Assembly: GCF_000212735.1 (NCBI RefSeq)
Contig: NC_015510.1
Span: 5,147,001 to 5,211,000, forward strand
Origin: Haliscomenobacter hydrossis DSM 1100
GTDB lineage: Bacteria; Bacteroidota; Bacteroidia; Chitinophagales; Saprospiraceae
Length of the DNA stretch: 64,000 nucleotides
Direction of reading: 5' to 3'
Position numbers and translations under genes: made by a program
In this document: positions 54,401 to 61,255 of the stretch, piece by piece
Position numbering within the stretch: position 1 is the stretch's first letter
How the letters are laid out: every line of letters begins with the position of its first letter
Notes under the pieces: generated by a model
Told to the model about the DNA's origin: nothing
The model's input: the letters and a program-made list of their open reading frames with translations, nothing else
Databases searched by the model: none

Positions 54401-54568
54401 GCCGGAGGCTGCGCCGACGTAGGAGACCATGGGGTTGCCGGGCTCGCCGACTACTGCGGAAGCGCGGTTGCCGTCGACGCCGAGGAAGCGGAAGGAGAGG
54501 TTGGAGAAGGTTTGGGCGGAGAGGCTAGTGGCCAGGATAAAGAAGATAAGGGCGAGGTGTTGGCGCAT
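51455..54568 (-). CDS. secreted VPS10/BNR-repeat protein
   Basis: A 1037-residue exported protein with signal peptide MRQHLALIFFILATSLSAQ. About 700 residues of sialidase-type BNR/Asp-box repeats follow (TEDGGLNWRP, SSDAGKTWRNL, TSDGGKTWARV, STDAGKTWEPM, RSDNGGNSWTLV, TSDYGKTWTKI, SPNDGKTWQRL), as in sortilin-like beta-propellers. The remaining 300 residues contain an immunoglobulin-like part (LTWDLRPEP-like RTSWDLRPEPARLPKLR) and a coiled coil (KATVKLIEDIEKQRADLQKA). Called glycosyl hydrolase or VPS10 protein in databases; enzymatic activity is not proven. It has the full usual length. Confidence 0.9.
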   Translation of the reverse strand: MRQHLALIFFILATSLSAQTFSNLSFRFLGVDGNRASAVVGEPGNPMVSYVGAASGGIFKTEDGGLNWRPIFDDQDVAAIGALAIAPSNPNQIWCGTGETFVIRPAHPLGNGVYKSSDAGKTWRNLGLEKTGRIGRIVVHPSDTNTIYVAALGNTHAPQQERGVYKTSDGGKTWARVFFLNESTGCNEIEIDPNNPSILFAAMWQIDIKTWGLNSGGPSGGIYRSTDAGKTWEPMNTRGIQFGEKHPVGKTSVCIAPSNSNVVYALIEDKEPCLYRSDNGGNSWTLVKKDHSMAQRAPYYTRVRVSTGNADEVYTICVNISKSKDGGKSWVTGEGSPWAMGGDCHDMWFDPKNPNRQMVAHDGCMNMTLNGGKTWKNVNLPIAQLYHVAVDSMIPYHVLGNRQDGYSYYGPSNSRSGGIPLSAWQFVGGCESGFAQVDPFNSNLVWSGCYDGGLDVTDLRTGIARDVRPWPETQYGWNPQQVKYRWHWNFPMVLSRHRPNTVWVGSQYIHQTTNGGQSWQVISPDLTTADPKKMDNSGGIAYDNLYTWDGCTTLNMAESPVVEGILWVGTNDGLLQLTRDGGKSWENLTKNLPGLPAGGSVSCIEPSNFEAGTCYVSYRFLYVGNTQSYIFKTSDYGKTWTKIIGDLPQNQSSTVFQIREDPALKGLLYCGTDNALYFSPNDGKTWQRLRNNLPPVAVYGIAIQKHFGDLVLGTYGRGFYILDDLTPIRQFSAEVQKAESHLFSVRPAYRFQRVLGTHADGDSFSGQNPTYGALINYYQKDTLQKAAELLVLSMQGDTLRKLKTLNKVGIQRTSWDLRPEPARLPKLRTKPRDKDWVELDKNGERSIYPWDLDMQPGMNAPLVPAGKYRVVFIANGKKQEQILELRNDPNVKGNDTDIQKQYSFGLQLNRDLKATVKLIEDIEKQRADLQKANAREKSAEVKKDLLDLEEQLYQIESGLLDLKQTGARQDNFRNPVGVLERFLAIGKELLVASGDHPPTDQQVEVHQLTKGKLEAALGAYQGVLNSALWKKSVFKKP

Positions 54569-54646
54569 GGTTTTGATTTGGTTTTTGTGAAGGGGAAAAT
54601 AGGGAATTTTTGGGTTTTTAAGTTTTCAATTGTCACAAAAAAAGTT

Positions 54647-54664
54647 TAAATTTGTACAAACTTA
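54647..54664. promoter_or_regulatory. overlapping divergent -7 elements
   Basis: TAAATTTG on the plus strand (54647-54654) points to the small gene at 54690. CAAACTTA (54657-54664), that is TAAGTTTG on the minus strand, points to the VPS10-like gene. No good -33 TTG at the standard distance for either. Confidence 0.35.
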
Positions 54665-54689
54665 AGTGTATATAATCGATCTTTTTAGC

Positions 54690-54875
54690 ATGTACAAAAC
54701 TGCTGTTCAGATTGTCACATTAGAAACACAAGGCAATGATTTCCAGTATTGGCAAACCCAATCTGTATGGAGCAGGTTAGCCACATTGGAGTCCATCCGT
54801 CGTGAATATCATCAATGGAAATATGGTACTGAACCCAGACTTCAAAGAGTTCTTACAATTACTCAACGCACATGA
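54690..54875 (+). CDS. small protein of a nucleotidyltransferase-linked toxin-antitoxin-type pair
   Basis: A 61-residue protein, MYKTAVQIVTLETQGNDFQY. The part SRLATLESIRREYHQWKYGT followed by PRLQRVLTITQRT resembles the short proteins that precede nucleotidyltransferase-fold genes in Bacteroidota and cyanobacteria and are suspected of forming toxin-antitoxin pairs. The following reading frame (54823) starts like such a nucleotidyltransferase but is truncated. Function inferred from context. Confidence 0.55.
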   Translation: MYKTAVQIVTLETQGNDFQYWQTQSVWSRLATLESIRREYHQWKYGTEPRLQRVLTITQRT

Positions 54876-54912
54876 GGTACGTTACCTTAGAGACTCGTCA
54901 ACTACCATATGA
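54823..54912 (+). pseudogene. 5' remnant of a nucleotidyltransferase (DUF6036/AbiEii-like) gene
   Basis: The ATG at 54823 overlaps the small gene upstream and opens MVLNPDFKEFLQLLNAHEVR, the typical start of these enzymes (usually continued YLVVGGYAVAFHG). After RYL the sequence changes to RDSSTTI and stops at 54912. The catalytic GG...D-x-D part is missing. The break, at about 54888, is just before the AT-rich gene at 54909. Confidence 0.6.
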
Positions 54913-55472
54913 GAACGAGACTGCGGAAAATTTTGATAAGAATTCATTTTATCGTTTTGACAATAGCGATAATGAATTCCGTATTTAAAAATTTCACGAC
55001 CTATTGTCTTGAAGGAAATATCGAATTTGGAATTGAGACTTTGACAGCAATCAGTGGACTGACACTTTTCTTTCTCTATTTAAAGCCGTTTAAGAAAATA
55101 AATTTTTACTTCTCAATTTATGCGACTATTGCGTTCTTTCTGGTAATTGGACTAATATTTCGCGGACTTTTTTTGGGCTTGGTTTTATCAGTACTTCTAT
55201 TCCCGCTGATTCCTGCTGATAAAGAATTTGAAGAAAATGGAATTATCATTTCGACACCGTTTAAGGGATTTATGGCTCGTTGCTGTTCATACCAAATAAA
55301 GGAACGACAACTACTGATATTTGAAAAAGACTATGGATTATTGGAATTGGAAGGAGAAGGGCCGATTGACTTCAAAACGGTAAAAATTAATTCAAATGAC
55401 ACCGAAATCGAAATAATTTACTCTACTGATTTTGACAAAGGAGTGATTAAGAAAAAGAAAAAAATACGGTAG
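54909..55472 (+). CDS. AT-rich hypothetical membrane protein
   Basis: A 187-residue protein, MRTRLRKILIRIHFIVLTIA, with four hydrophobic segments (about 8-25, 40-58, 65-82 and 85-100) and a soluble C-terminal part (GIIISTPFKGFMARCCSYQI, then LEGEGPIDFKTVKI), ending in KKKKKIR. It resembles small hypothetical proteins of Flavobacteriia and Cytophagia in style. The base composition is much more AT-rich than the surroundings, and it sits at the broken end of the nucleotidyltransferase gene, so acquisition by insertion is likely. No function known. Confidence 0.72.
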   Translation: MRTRLRKILIRIHFIVLTIAIMNSVFKNFTTYCLEGNIEFGIETLTAISGLTLFFLYLKPFKKINFYFSIYATIAFFLVIGLIFRGLFLGLVLSVLLFPLIPADKEFEENGIIISTPFKGFMARCCSYQIKERQLLIFEKDYGLLELEGEGPIDFKTVKINSNDTEIEIIYSTDFDKGVIKKKKKIR

Positions 55473-55600
55473 CTAACAGCGATTTTGCTAAAGTGTTGGT
55501 TTAGTGTTCTGTATGGAATTTTTTCGTATATTTGAAGTGTGGTTCTTTTTATGGAGTTTTGTGGTAAAAGCAGCCACCTTCGCAAAGCCACAAACCAAAA

Positions 55601-55873
55601 TCATCCAGACATAATCTCCCTTTTCACCCCCTTCCGCCCCTCCAGCAGCCCCAGCACCGACAAATCCTCATCCAAATCCTCCCAGGAAATCCCCTGCCCT
55701 CCGGCGATCAGACGCCAGTTGTTCAATTGCTCTGGCGTAGCCTCAGCGAGCCGCCAGTACCAATCATAGGGGATGCCCAATTCGCGGCCATCATCCAGCA
55801 GGACATAAAAGCGCTCTGCGGCAATACGCACCTGGGTTGCTTTGATGGTTTTGTATTCAGCTAAAGAACTCAT
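55601..55873 (-). CDS. DUF2442 protein
   Basis: A 90-residue protein with the DUF2442 core: ATQVRIAAERFYVLLDDGRE, LGIPYDWYWRLAEATPEQLN, NWRLIAGGQGISWEDLDEDLS, VLGLLEG. DUF2442 is usually encoded next to DUF4160, as here (17-base overlap); the pair behaves like a toxin-antitoxin module in gene order, but the activity is not established. A decayed copy of its 3' half lies at 56196-56330. Confidence 0.88.
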   Translation of the reverse strand: MSSLAEYKTIKATQVRIAAERFYVLLDDGRELGIPYDWYWRLAEATPEQLNNWRLIAGGQGISWEDLDEDLSVLGLLEGRKGVKREIMSG

Positions 55874-56090
55874 ACCACTTTTTTTTGAAGTTATCCTGCT
55901 CTTCCCCTACGATTTCCTCTGCCTGCTTTTCTTCTTTTTTACTGAAGTTATGCATGTAGTCTTTCTTTACTGGATCAATCCAATACTTACCGTAGCCATC
56001 TCCTTTTTCAACATGAACATGAGGTGGTTCGGTGTTTTCGTTGCTGTAGAAGAAGAATCGAAAGCCCAGTTTACGGAATATTGTTGGCAT
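55857..56090 (-). CDS. DUF4160 protein
   Basis: A 77-residue protein with the DUF4160 signature: MPTIFRKLGFRFFFYSNENT, PPHVHVEKGDGYGKYWIDP, then a basic helical tail (KKEEKQAEEIVGEEQDNFKK). It is upstream of and overlaps the DUF2442 gene. The HVHV motif is strictly conserved in the family and suggests a metal or catalytic site, which has not been shown. No operator was found in the AT-rich leader. Confidence 0.9.
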   Translation of the reverse strand: MPTIFRKLGFRFFFYSNENTEPPHVHVEKGDGYGKYWIDPVKKDYMHNFSKKEEKQAEEIVGEEQDNFKKKWYEFFS

Positions 56091-56195
56091 ACAGAGTGTG
56101 TTTAGTTAAGCATTCAGGCTTACTGTGCAACGTTTCTAAACTGCTCTGTTTTGATTTGCAAAATAAAGGTTCTTACTGATAAAAGCAACCTTTTT

Positions 56196-56330
56196 TGGTC
56201 TTCCCACTCCTCCTTCCCTCCAACAACCCCAACACTGACAAATCCTAATCCAAATCCTCCCAGGAAATCCCCTGCCCTCAGGCGATCAGATGCCAGTTGT
56301 TCTATTGCTCCGGCGTAGCCTCGGCAATTT
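56196..56330 (-). pseudogene. decayed 3' half of a second DUF2442 gene
   Basis: The sequence is closely similar to the 3' half of the gene at 55601 (for example ATCCTCCCAGGAAATCCCCT). On the minus strand it would read like EDLDEDLSVLGLLEG, but a TAG replaces the Glu codon and the end is altered. It has no start and no partner. Confidence 0.75.
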
Positions 56331-56398
56331 GCTGCTCCTGTTTAATTTTATTGTAACGACGACGTCTTGTGCGCTTCGCGCTTTGACGCCTTCGGCAC

Positions 56399-56550
56399 AG
56401 AGCGACATGATGGCAAAACGGATGAAACGGATTGAACGGATTGGAACGGACTCTGACTCGCCTTCGGCTCATCTATCCGCCGCAGGCGGAATTAAAATCC
56501 GTTCTAATCCGCTAAATCCGTTTCATCCGTTTTACCATCATGCCGCTTTT
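56399..56550. repeat. AATCCGY-word palindrome (E9)
   Basis: The left arm (56399-56450, AGAGCGACATGATGGCAAAA, then CGGATGAAACGGATT words) pairs with the right arm (56498-56550), which ends ACCATCATGCCGCTTTT. The ends ATGTCGCTYT match those of the elements at 26553 and 32051. The loop has CCGCCGCAGGCGG. Just left (56354-56390) is a half of a CACGACG-type element. Confidence 0.85.
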
Positions 56551-56682
56551 AGCAAAGAGAATGGAAGCCTTAAAGTAAACGAAGCACCTAAATCAGCGTC
56601 GTGATACATATTAGGCAGCAAAGCTGCTTGCTGCGTAATTTGAGTTAATTACTTGTTCTATCTAAATCTCTAACAACTGTTG

Positions 56683-56835
56683 GAGAATTCACCCAAGCGT
56701 TTGGGAATTGATGAATATACCAACTTAAAATGAGTTGCCGAATATAAGCTCACCCATGAGTTGCCCGAACAGTTAAAAGGGAAAATTCCGACAGCTGGTG
56801 AAATCAAAAAACTGCTAACAAAATATAAGCGATAA
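56683..56835 (+). pseudogene. 3' remnant of a DUF1016 (YhcG-like) nuclease gene
   Basis: In one frame the plus strand reads NSPKRLGIDEYTNLK, a TGA, then VAEYKLTHELPEQLKGKIPT and EIKKLL, ending TAA at 56835. This is the typical C-terminal tail of DUF1016 nucleases (AEYxL..xLPexLkgkLPT). The upstream 300 residues are absent and a stop interrupts it. Confidence 0.5.
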
Positions 56836-56964
56836 GACTCTCTATTGATCGGCCTACTCTTATACACACGTTCGGTGAACTGAACTCAGTAAAAATCATT
56901 AAATCTATACAATCTAAGAGGGACGTTTCACCTCAACTTTATCCGACAAGAAGCCACTCCATGC

Positions 56965-58011
56965 TCATTGACGGAACATTTGCCCGCTGAACACTGCGCC
57001 ATTGAAATAAATTCGGTAGAAATACAATCCCGGCGGCAACGAGGAGGCATCCCAATGCATGGTATGTGCTCCAGTCTCCTGTTTTTCATGTAATAATCCT
57101 GCAACCAGCCGGCCGCTGGCATCCAGCACATCGATTTGAACCAAGCCCTTTGCTGGTATTTGGTAGTGGATGGCAGTTTTTTGAGAGAAAGGATTAGGAG
57201 AGTTGGAATGGGCAACCGATTCCCTGGTTTGTTTGCCAGATACCGACGACAAAACGTCCAAAACGCTGGTAGCCCACGAAGTGCCAACCCGGATACCATC
57301 GAGTTTAATATTGCATCCGGTTATGCCTGTTTGGGCATAATTGTTGTTCAACACCACAGAAGCCTGCCCTGTATAATCGTCTCCGTCATTCGTTCCTGCA
57401 GCGGGCATCGCAGGTTCAGTCGCAGGCACGCCTTGCGTAAACACATACAAGCTGCTCGCATCATTACCGGCGCCATCGACAATCGAATATTTCAGGACGA
57501 CAAGATAGGTTTTCCCGCGCTCAAACGTATTGCTCGCGTATGAAATAGTATTTTCGATTTCCTTTTGTACCCCCAGGTTGAAAGTTGAATCCGACAATCG
57601 CTTAATATACAGGCTTGTGTTGAGGTTCGTTCCGCCTGTATTGGGGTTGAATGAAATACAATATCCTTCGGTCACAGTCGACGGCAAACTGTCTACTTGA
57701 ATCATCAAAGACATATAAGCGGCCCCTGCAGTAATTGCGGTATCCAGATGTCTTAAAACCACATCTCCATTGCCTGCATTGGCCAATTGGCAGGTGTTAC
57801 CCCTGGCTGATCCGACATAGTCCTTGTAAGTAAGCCCGGGAGCGACCACCTTTATATCGTAAGGAAAATCAATGCCGGTTATAAACCAACCATTAACGTT
57901 GTCAAGATTTCCTATCGGCCCAAAAAGGAAATCTTCGGCAAATACCTTCTGCGAAAAGGCAGTGGCATGCAGAGCGCATAGACAGGCGAAAACAAGGATC
58001 AATTTTTTCAT
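56965..58011 (-). CDS. secreted protein with T9SS type A sorting domain
   Basis: A 348-residue protein from the ATG at 58011. The signal peptide is MKKLILVFACLCALHATAFS. The middle 230 residues are a beta-rich unknown domain (VFAEDFLFGPIGNLDNVNGW, PGLTYKDYVGSARGNTCQLA, YVFTQGVPATEP). The C-terminal 75 residues form the type A sorting domain: NSPNPFSQKTAIHYQIPAKG, VQIDVLDASGRLVAGLLHEK, GLYFYRIYFNGAVFSGQMFR. It is thus exported by the type IX secretion system to the surface or medium. No neighbours of related function; divergent from the propeller gene. Confidence 0.9.
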   Translation of the reverse strand: MKKLILVFACLCALHATAFSQKVFAEDFLFGPIGNLDNVNGWFITGIDFPYDIKVVAPGLTYKDYVGSARGNTCQLANAGNGDVVLRHLDTAITAGAAYMSLMIQVDSLPSTVTEGYCISFNPNTGGTNLNTSLYIKRLSDSTFNLGVQKEIENTISYASNTFERGKTYLVVLKYSIVDGAGNDASSLYVFTQGVPATEPAMPAAGTNDGDDYTGQASVVLNNNYAQTGITGCNIKLDGIRVGTSWATSVLDVLSSVSGKQTRESVAHSNSPNPFSQKTAIHYQIPAKGLVQIDVLDASGRLVAGLLHEKQETGAHTMHWDASSLPPGLYFYRIYFNGAVFSGQMFRQ

Positions 58012-58286
58012 ATTGTTTGAATAATTTTTGGTTTCTATACAGAAGCGAAAGTAGAACAAGCCAGCGATATTGCAAAGGAACCTAAGCCCGTTTTGCTTCT
58101 GGAGCTATCCCCACAAATTAAGGTTAGCGTTAACCAAGTTCCCCACTAACTCCCACCCAGGTACGACGCACACACTCTCTCTTTCCTATAAAATAAGGTT
58201 TTTTTCCAATAAAAGCAGTACTCGCAGGATTCCGCAATCTTCCTGCCAACACAAGCCCAATCAATAATTTAAAACATTAATACGAA

Positions 58287-58317
58287 TTGCATTTCTCCTA
58301 CTTGATGACTATCTTTG
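58287..58317 (+). promoter_or_regulatory. Bacteroidota-type promoter of the propeller gene
   Basis: TTG (58287-58289), 20 bases, TATCTTTG (58310-58317), about 130 bases before the ATG at 58448. The remainder of the gap 58012-58447 is AT-rich and shows no other feature. Confidence 0.6.
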
Positions 58318-58447
58318 TTTTGACTCCTCTATCGCTTATCCAAACTTTCGCTGAATTAGTTTGGGGCGCAATTCATTGCCCGTAAACCCCATCTTATCTT
58401 TTCCTACTCGAACTAATTTATAATCAAAAAATTCTAAAATTAAAGTC

Positions 58448-60460
58448 ATGTCTAATCAAGTTACCCTCAAAGGCAAGGTCTCATTTAACCAATCCAGTGA
58501 TGTCATTGCCACGGTGAGCGTTTGGGAGGCCAATAACAATGAATCGATCGGTGGGGCTGCGGTGAGCGCAGAATCGAAAGGTCAGTTCAGCATCAATGTT
58601 ACTCCCGGATCAGCAGACGCTATTCTTTATGTTACGGCCGATTTGCAAGCCTCTGGAGTTATTTTGCTGTCTGTTTTGTCGCCGAATTTGCAAGCAGATA
58701 TGGCAAAGCAGGGGGTAGTTGTGAATGAGTTAACTACCGTGGCTGCTGCGTTTACCTGCGCTCAATTTTTCAAGGGGCTGCAGCTGTCAGGTAACCTAAA
58801 AGGAGTGACGATTGCCGCTAAAAATATGCCCAATCTGGTCAATCCAGTAAGCGGATCCTGGGGAGATGTATTAACGGACCCCTTCAACATCACCCAGAAT
58901 GAGACACTGGCACGCTTGAATACATTGGGGGCACTGATCACTGCCTACGGTACGGTAGATATAGCCGGCTGGCAGGATAATTTTTTGAAGTGTACAACGC
59001 CCTTAGGAGGAAAACAGCCGGAGAATACCGCCGAGGCAATGATTGGTATTGCCCAATCGCCTTGGGCAAACCCGGCAGCTTTGTATGCCCTTTTTGATCA
59101 AGCCTATCCTCAGCCGACCGATGGCTTCCCGGCCAAACCCAACAGCAAGGTTCCAGTCAGTCGGCGAAGTGCTCCTTTTGTACCCTATTTAAGTTTCGCT
59201 CCAGAGGATTTTTCAATGATCTTAGCTTTTGGCCAAGGTGGCATCTGCGCACCCGGGAAGTTGGCTTTGGATGCTGAAGGAAACTTGTGGACTGGTTTGA
59301 ACTGGATGCCGGGCGCACAAAACGGCGTGTATCAAGGTATAGGAGGTGGCCTTGTTCAGCTGGATTCTACGGGGCGATTGCTGTCGCCGCCGGTTACGGG
59401 TTATACGGGAATGGGCGTAGATGGGGCAGGCTGGGGCACCGCAATTACCCAAGCTGGCACCTGTTGGGTGACGAGTTTTAATGGCGCTATTGGCGTATAT
59501 AATTTAGCGGATGGTGCCCCGGTATTGGACGAAGTTCCAGACTATTTGGCTGAAATGTTAAGGGATAATGGAGGTTTGCAAGGCATTGGGGTAGCAGCGA
59601 ATGGCGATATCTGGATTGCTGGAACTTCGTCCAATACAGTGCTTTATTTTCCGGGCGGAGACCTCTCCCAAGGCCGGAAGGTTCCGGACCTTAGCGCAGA
59701 CCATCTTCTTTCTGCCCCCTTTGCGGTTTCAATAGATCAATCTAACCGGGTCTGGATCAGCAATACAAATGGTAAATCGCTGGTGCGTTATACGCCATCG
59801 GCAGAAAAAAATCCAGTGGAACGTTTTATCGTGGCCGGCGGTGGACGTGGTGTGGCGCTTGACTCAAAAGGGAATTGTTGGGTATCTTGCAATCTAAGTC
59901 CCGAATTCCCTTCCACCACTCCGACCGATGGTATTTCAATCCTTGAGGGATTTGCGCTTGGTTATCCGCATCTCCAACAAACACTTGGGCGCAAGCATAA
60001 AACGGGTTCTGTCTTTATGATTCCTTGCGATGCCAAACCGATCGACACAATGGATGGCACCACTAATTTAACACCTTACGGAGATGGGGACTTGAATGCC
60101 CCTTGGGGGATATCCGTAGATGGCAATGATGATGTCTGGGTGGCCAACTTTATGGGTAGAGGGGTATCTTTTATGGCTGGCGCTTCACCTAGTGGACGTA
60201 CTGAATCTTTTAATAAAGGCGATGTGATTCACACCATCCATTCTGGTAGCATTCAGATGTTGACCGATGTGGTTGTTGACCAGGCTGGCAATCTCTGGTG
60301 TGCCAATAACTGGAATTTGCCTCAAACAGTGATGCAAGCGCAACCTGATCCCGCCTTTTCGACATGGGGTGGGGGATCAGGTGTATTGGTCATCTACGGA
60401 ATAGCCAAGCCCGCTCAGACGCCAGTGATTGGCCCGGTTTGCGCTGTTGACAATGGGTAA
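58448..60460 (+). CDS. NHL/Vgb-like beta-propeller protein
   Basis: A 670-residue protein without a signal peptide (MSNQVTLKGKVSFNQSSDVI). An N-terminal transthyretin-like/CNA-B-like domain (1-90) is followed by a helical region (100-230) and a large propeller of NHL or virginiamycin-lyase type repeats (APGKLALDAEGNLWTGLNWM, QGIGVAANGDIWIAGTSSNT, APFAVSIDQSNRVWISNTNG, APWGISVDGNDDVWVANFMG, LTDVVVDQAGNLWCANNWNL). The lack of an export signal is odd for such a protein. The role is unknown; binding rather than catalysis is likely. Confidence 0.82.
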   Translation: MSNQVTLKGKVSFNQSSDVIATVSVWEANNNESIGGAAVSAESKGQFSINVTPGSADAILYVTADLQASGVILLSVLSPNLQADMAKQGVVVNELTTVAAAFTCAQFFKGLQLSGNLKGVTIAAKNMPNLVNPVSGSWGDVLTDPFNITQNETLARLNTLGALITAYGTVDIAGWQDNFLKCTTPLGGKQPENTAEAMIGIAQSPWANPAALYALFDQAYPQPTDGFPAKPNSKVPVSRRSAPFVPYLSFAPEDFSMILAFGQGGICAPGKLALDAEGNLWTGLNWMPGAQNGVYQGIGGGLVQLDSTGRLLSPPVTGYTGMGVDGAGWGTAITQAGTCWVTSFNGAIGVYNLADGAPVLDEVPDYLAEMLRDNGGLQGIGVAANGDIWIAGTSSNTVLYFPGGDLSQGRKVPDLSADHLLSAPFAVSIDQSNRVWISNTNGKSLVRYTPSAEKNPVERFIVAGGGRGVALDSKGNCWVSCNLSPEFPSTTPTDGISILEGFALGYPHLQQTLGRKHKTGSVFMIPCDAKPIDTMDGTTNLTPYGDGDLNAPWGISVDGNDDVWVANFMGRGVSFMAGASPSGRTESFNKGDVIHTIHSGSIQMLTDVVVDQAGNLWCANNWNLPQTVMQAQPDPAFSTWGGGSGVLVIYGIAKPAQTPVIGPVCAVDNG

Positions 60461-60571
60461 AGATAAAAATTCAATCAAAATCCATAACCATCCCTAAAAA
60501 TTCAACAGCTTGATTCTTTGTAAAAGAGAAGTTCTGTTTCTATTTTGCGAAGAATCAAGCTGCAACTTTAA

Positions 60572-60991
60572 ATGAACGTCCAAGACCAAATCGACACCTA
60601 CATCGCCAGCCAGCTTGAACCCAAACGAGGTGACCTACAAACCTTGCACCAACTCGCTCTTCAAGTATCGCCCGGATGTAGAATATGGTTCATCGATGGT
60701 AAAAACAGCGAAGGCAAATCCATTACCAACCCCAATATCGGGTATGGGTTTTATACCATAAACTATGCGGATGGAAGCAGCAGGGAATTTTATCAAATTG
60801 GGTTGAGTGCGAACACAACTGGAATCTCGGTCTATATCCTGGGCCTCAAAGACAAGACCTACCTGGCCAGAACCTATGGAGAAAGCCTTGGCAAGGCCAG
60901 CGTGACCGGGTATTGCATAAAGTTTAAAGCGCTAAAAGACATCAACCGGGACGTACTTGAAGTGGCAATACGGGATGGGTTTGAGGGGTAA
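60572..60991 (+). CDS. DUF1801 protein
   Basis: A 139-residue cytoplasmic protein, MNVQDQIDTYIASQLEPKRG. The DUF1801 (YdhG-like) core is clear: PNIGYGFYTINYADGSSREF, YQIGLSANTTGISVYILGL, CIKFKALKDINRDVLEVAIR. The fold resembles the frataxin-like domain; the function is unknown. Its stop lies at the broken 5' end of a TonB receptor gene fragment on the other strand (60990-61034). A possible promoter TTTG-N20-TATTTTGC precedes it. Confidence 0.85.
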   Translation: MNVQDQIDTYIASQLEPKRGDLQTLHQLALQVSPGCRIWFIDGKNSEGKSITNPNIGYGFYTINYADGSSREFYQIGLSANTTGISVYILGLKDKTYLARTYGESLGKASVTGYCIKFKALKDINRDVLEVAIRDGFEG

Positions 60992-61034
60992 TACATAGCA
61001 GCATCCATACGGTAATTGCAGCGATCCTTTTCAT
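60990..61034 (-). pseudogene. 5' remnant of a TonB-dependent receptor gene
   Basis: From the ATG at 61034 the minus strand reads MKRIAAITVWMLLCI, a signal peptide start like that of the receptor at 48442 (MKRIGTTAVLLFLL), and then passes into the end of the DUF1801 gene. The 120 bases upstream are homologous to that receptor's leader, including the Crp/Fnr box. The rest of the receptor gene is absent. Confidence 0.7.
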
Positions 61035-61066
61035 ACTTGTCGAGTTTTAGAAATGAATTGATGCTG

Positions 61067-61110
61067 CAAAGGACGGGCTGCTCAAAGTCTCGTTCATTGA
61101 CTTTGCTTAA
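61067..61110 (-). promoter_or_regulatory. orphan class-II Crp/Fnr-type promoter
   Basis: Box TTGACTTTGCTTAA on the plus strand (61097-61110) with the -7-like GTCCTTTG on the minus strand, last base 61067. The centre is 36.5 bp from that base, as in the two intact copies. It now serves only the receptor remnant at 60990. Confidence 0.55.
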
Positions 61111-61200
61111 GAAGTGGGGGAGGGGATGGTTTTTGATGCGCGTTATTCGATCCGCTTAAGCGTATCAGCGATGCAAACAGCGATTTTAATTTAACCGTAG

Positions 61201-61242
61201 TTTTTTTACCGCAGAAAACACGAAGTACACGCGGTAAAAAAA
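61201..61242. repeat. short intergenic palindrome (E10)
   Basis: TTTTTTTACCGC (61201-61212) and GCGGTAAAAAAA (61231-61242) are perfect inverted repeats around AGAAAACACGAAGTACAC. With a T-run on both strands it could act as a terminator for the NamZ-like gene that ends 14 bases away. It may be a short relative of the CACAAAG elements. Confidence 0.65.
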
Positions 61243-61255
61243 TGTGTAATGTACG

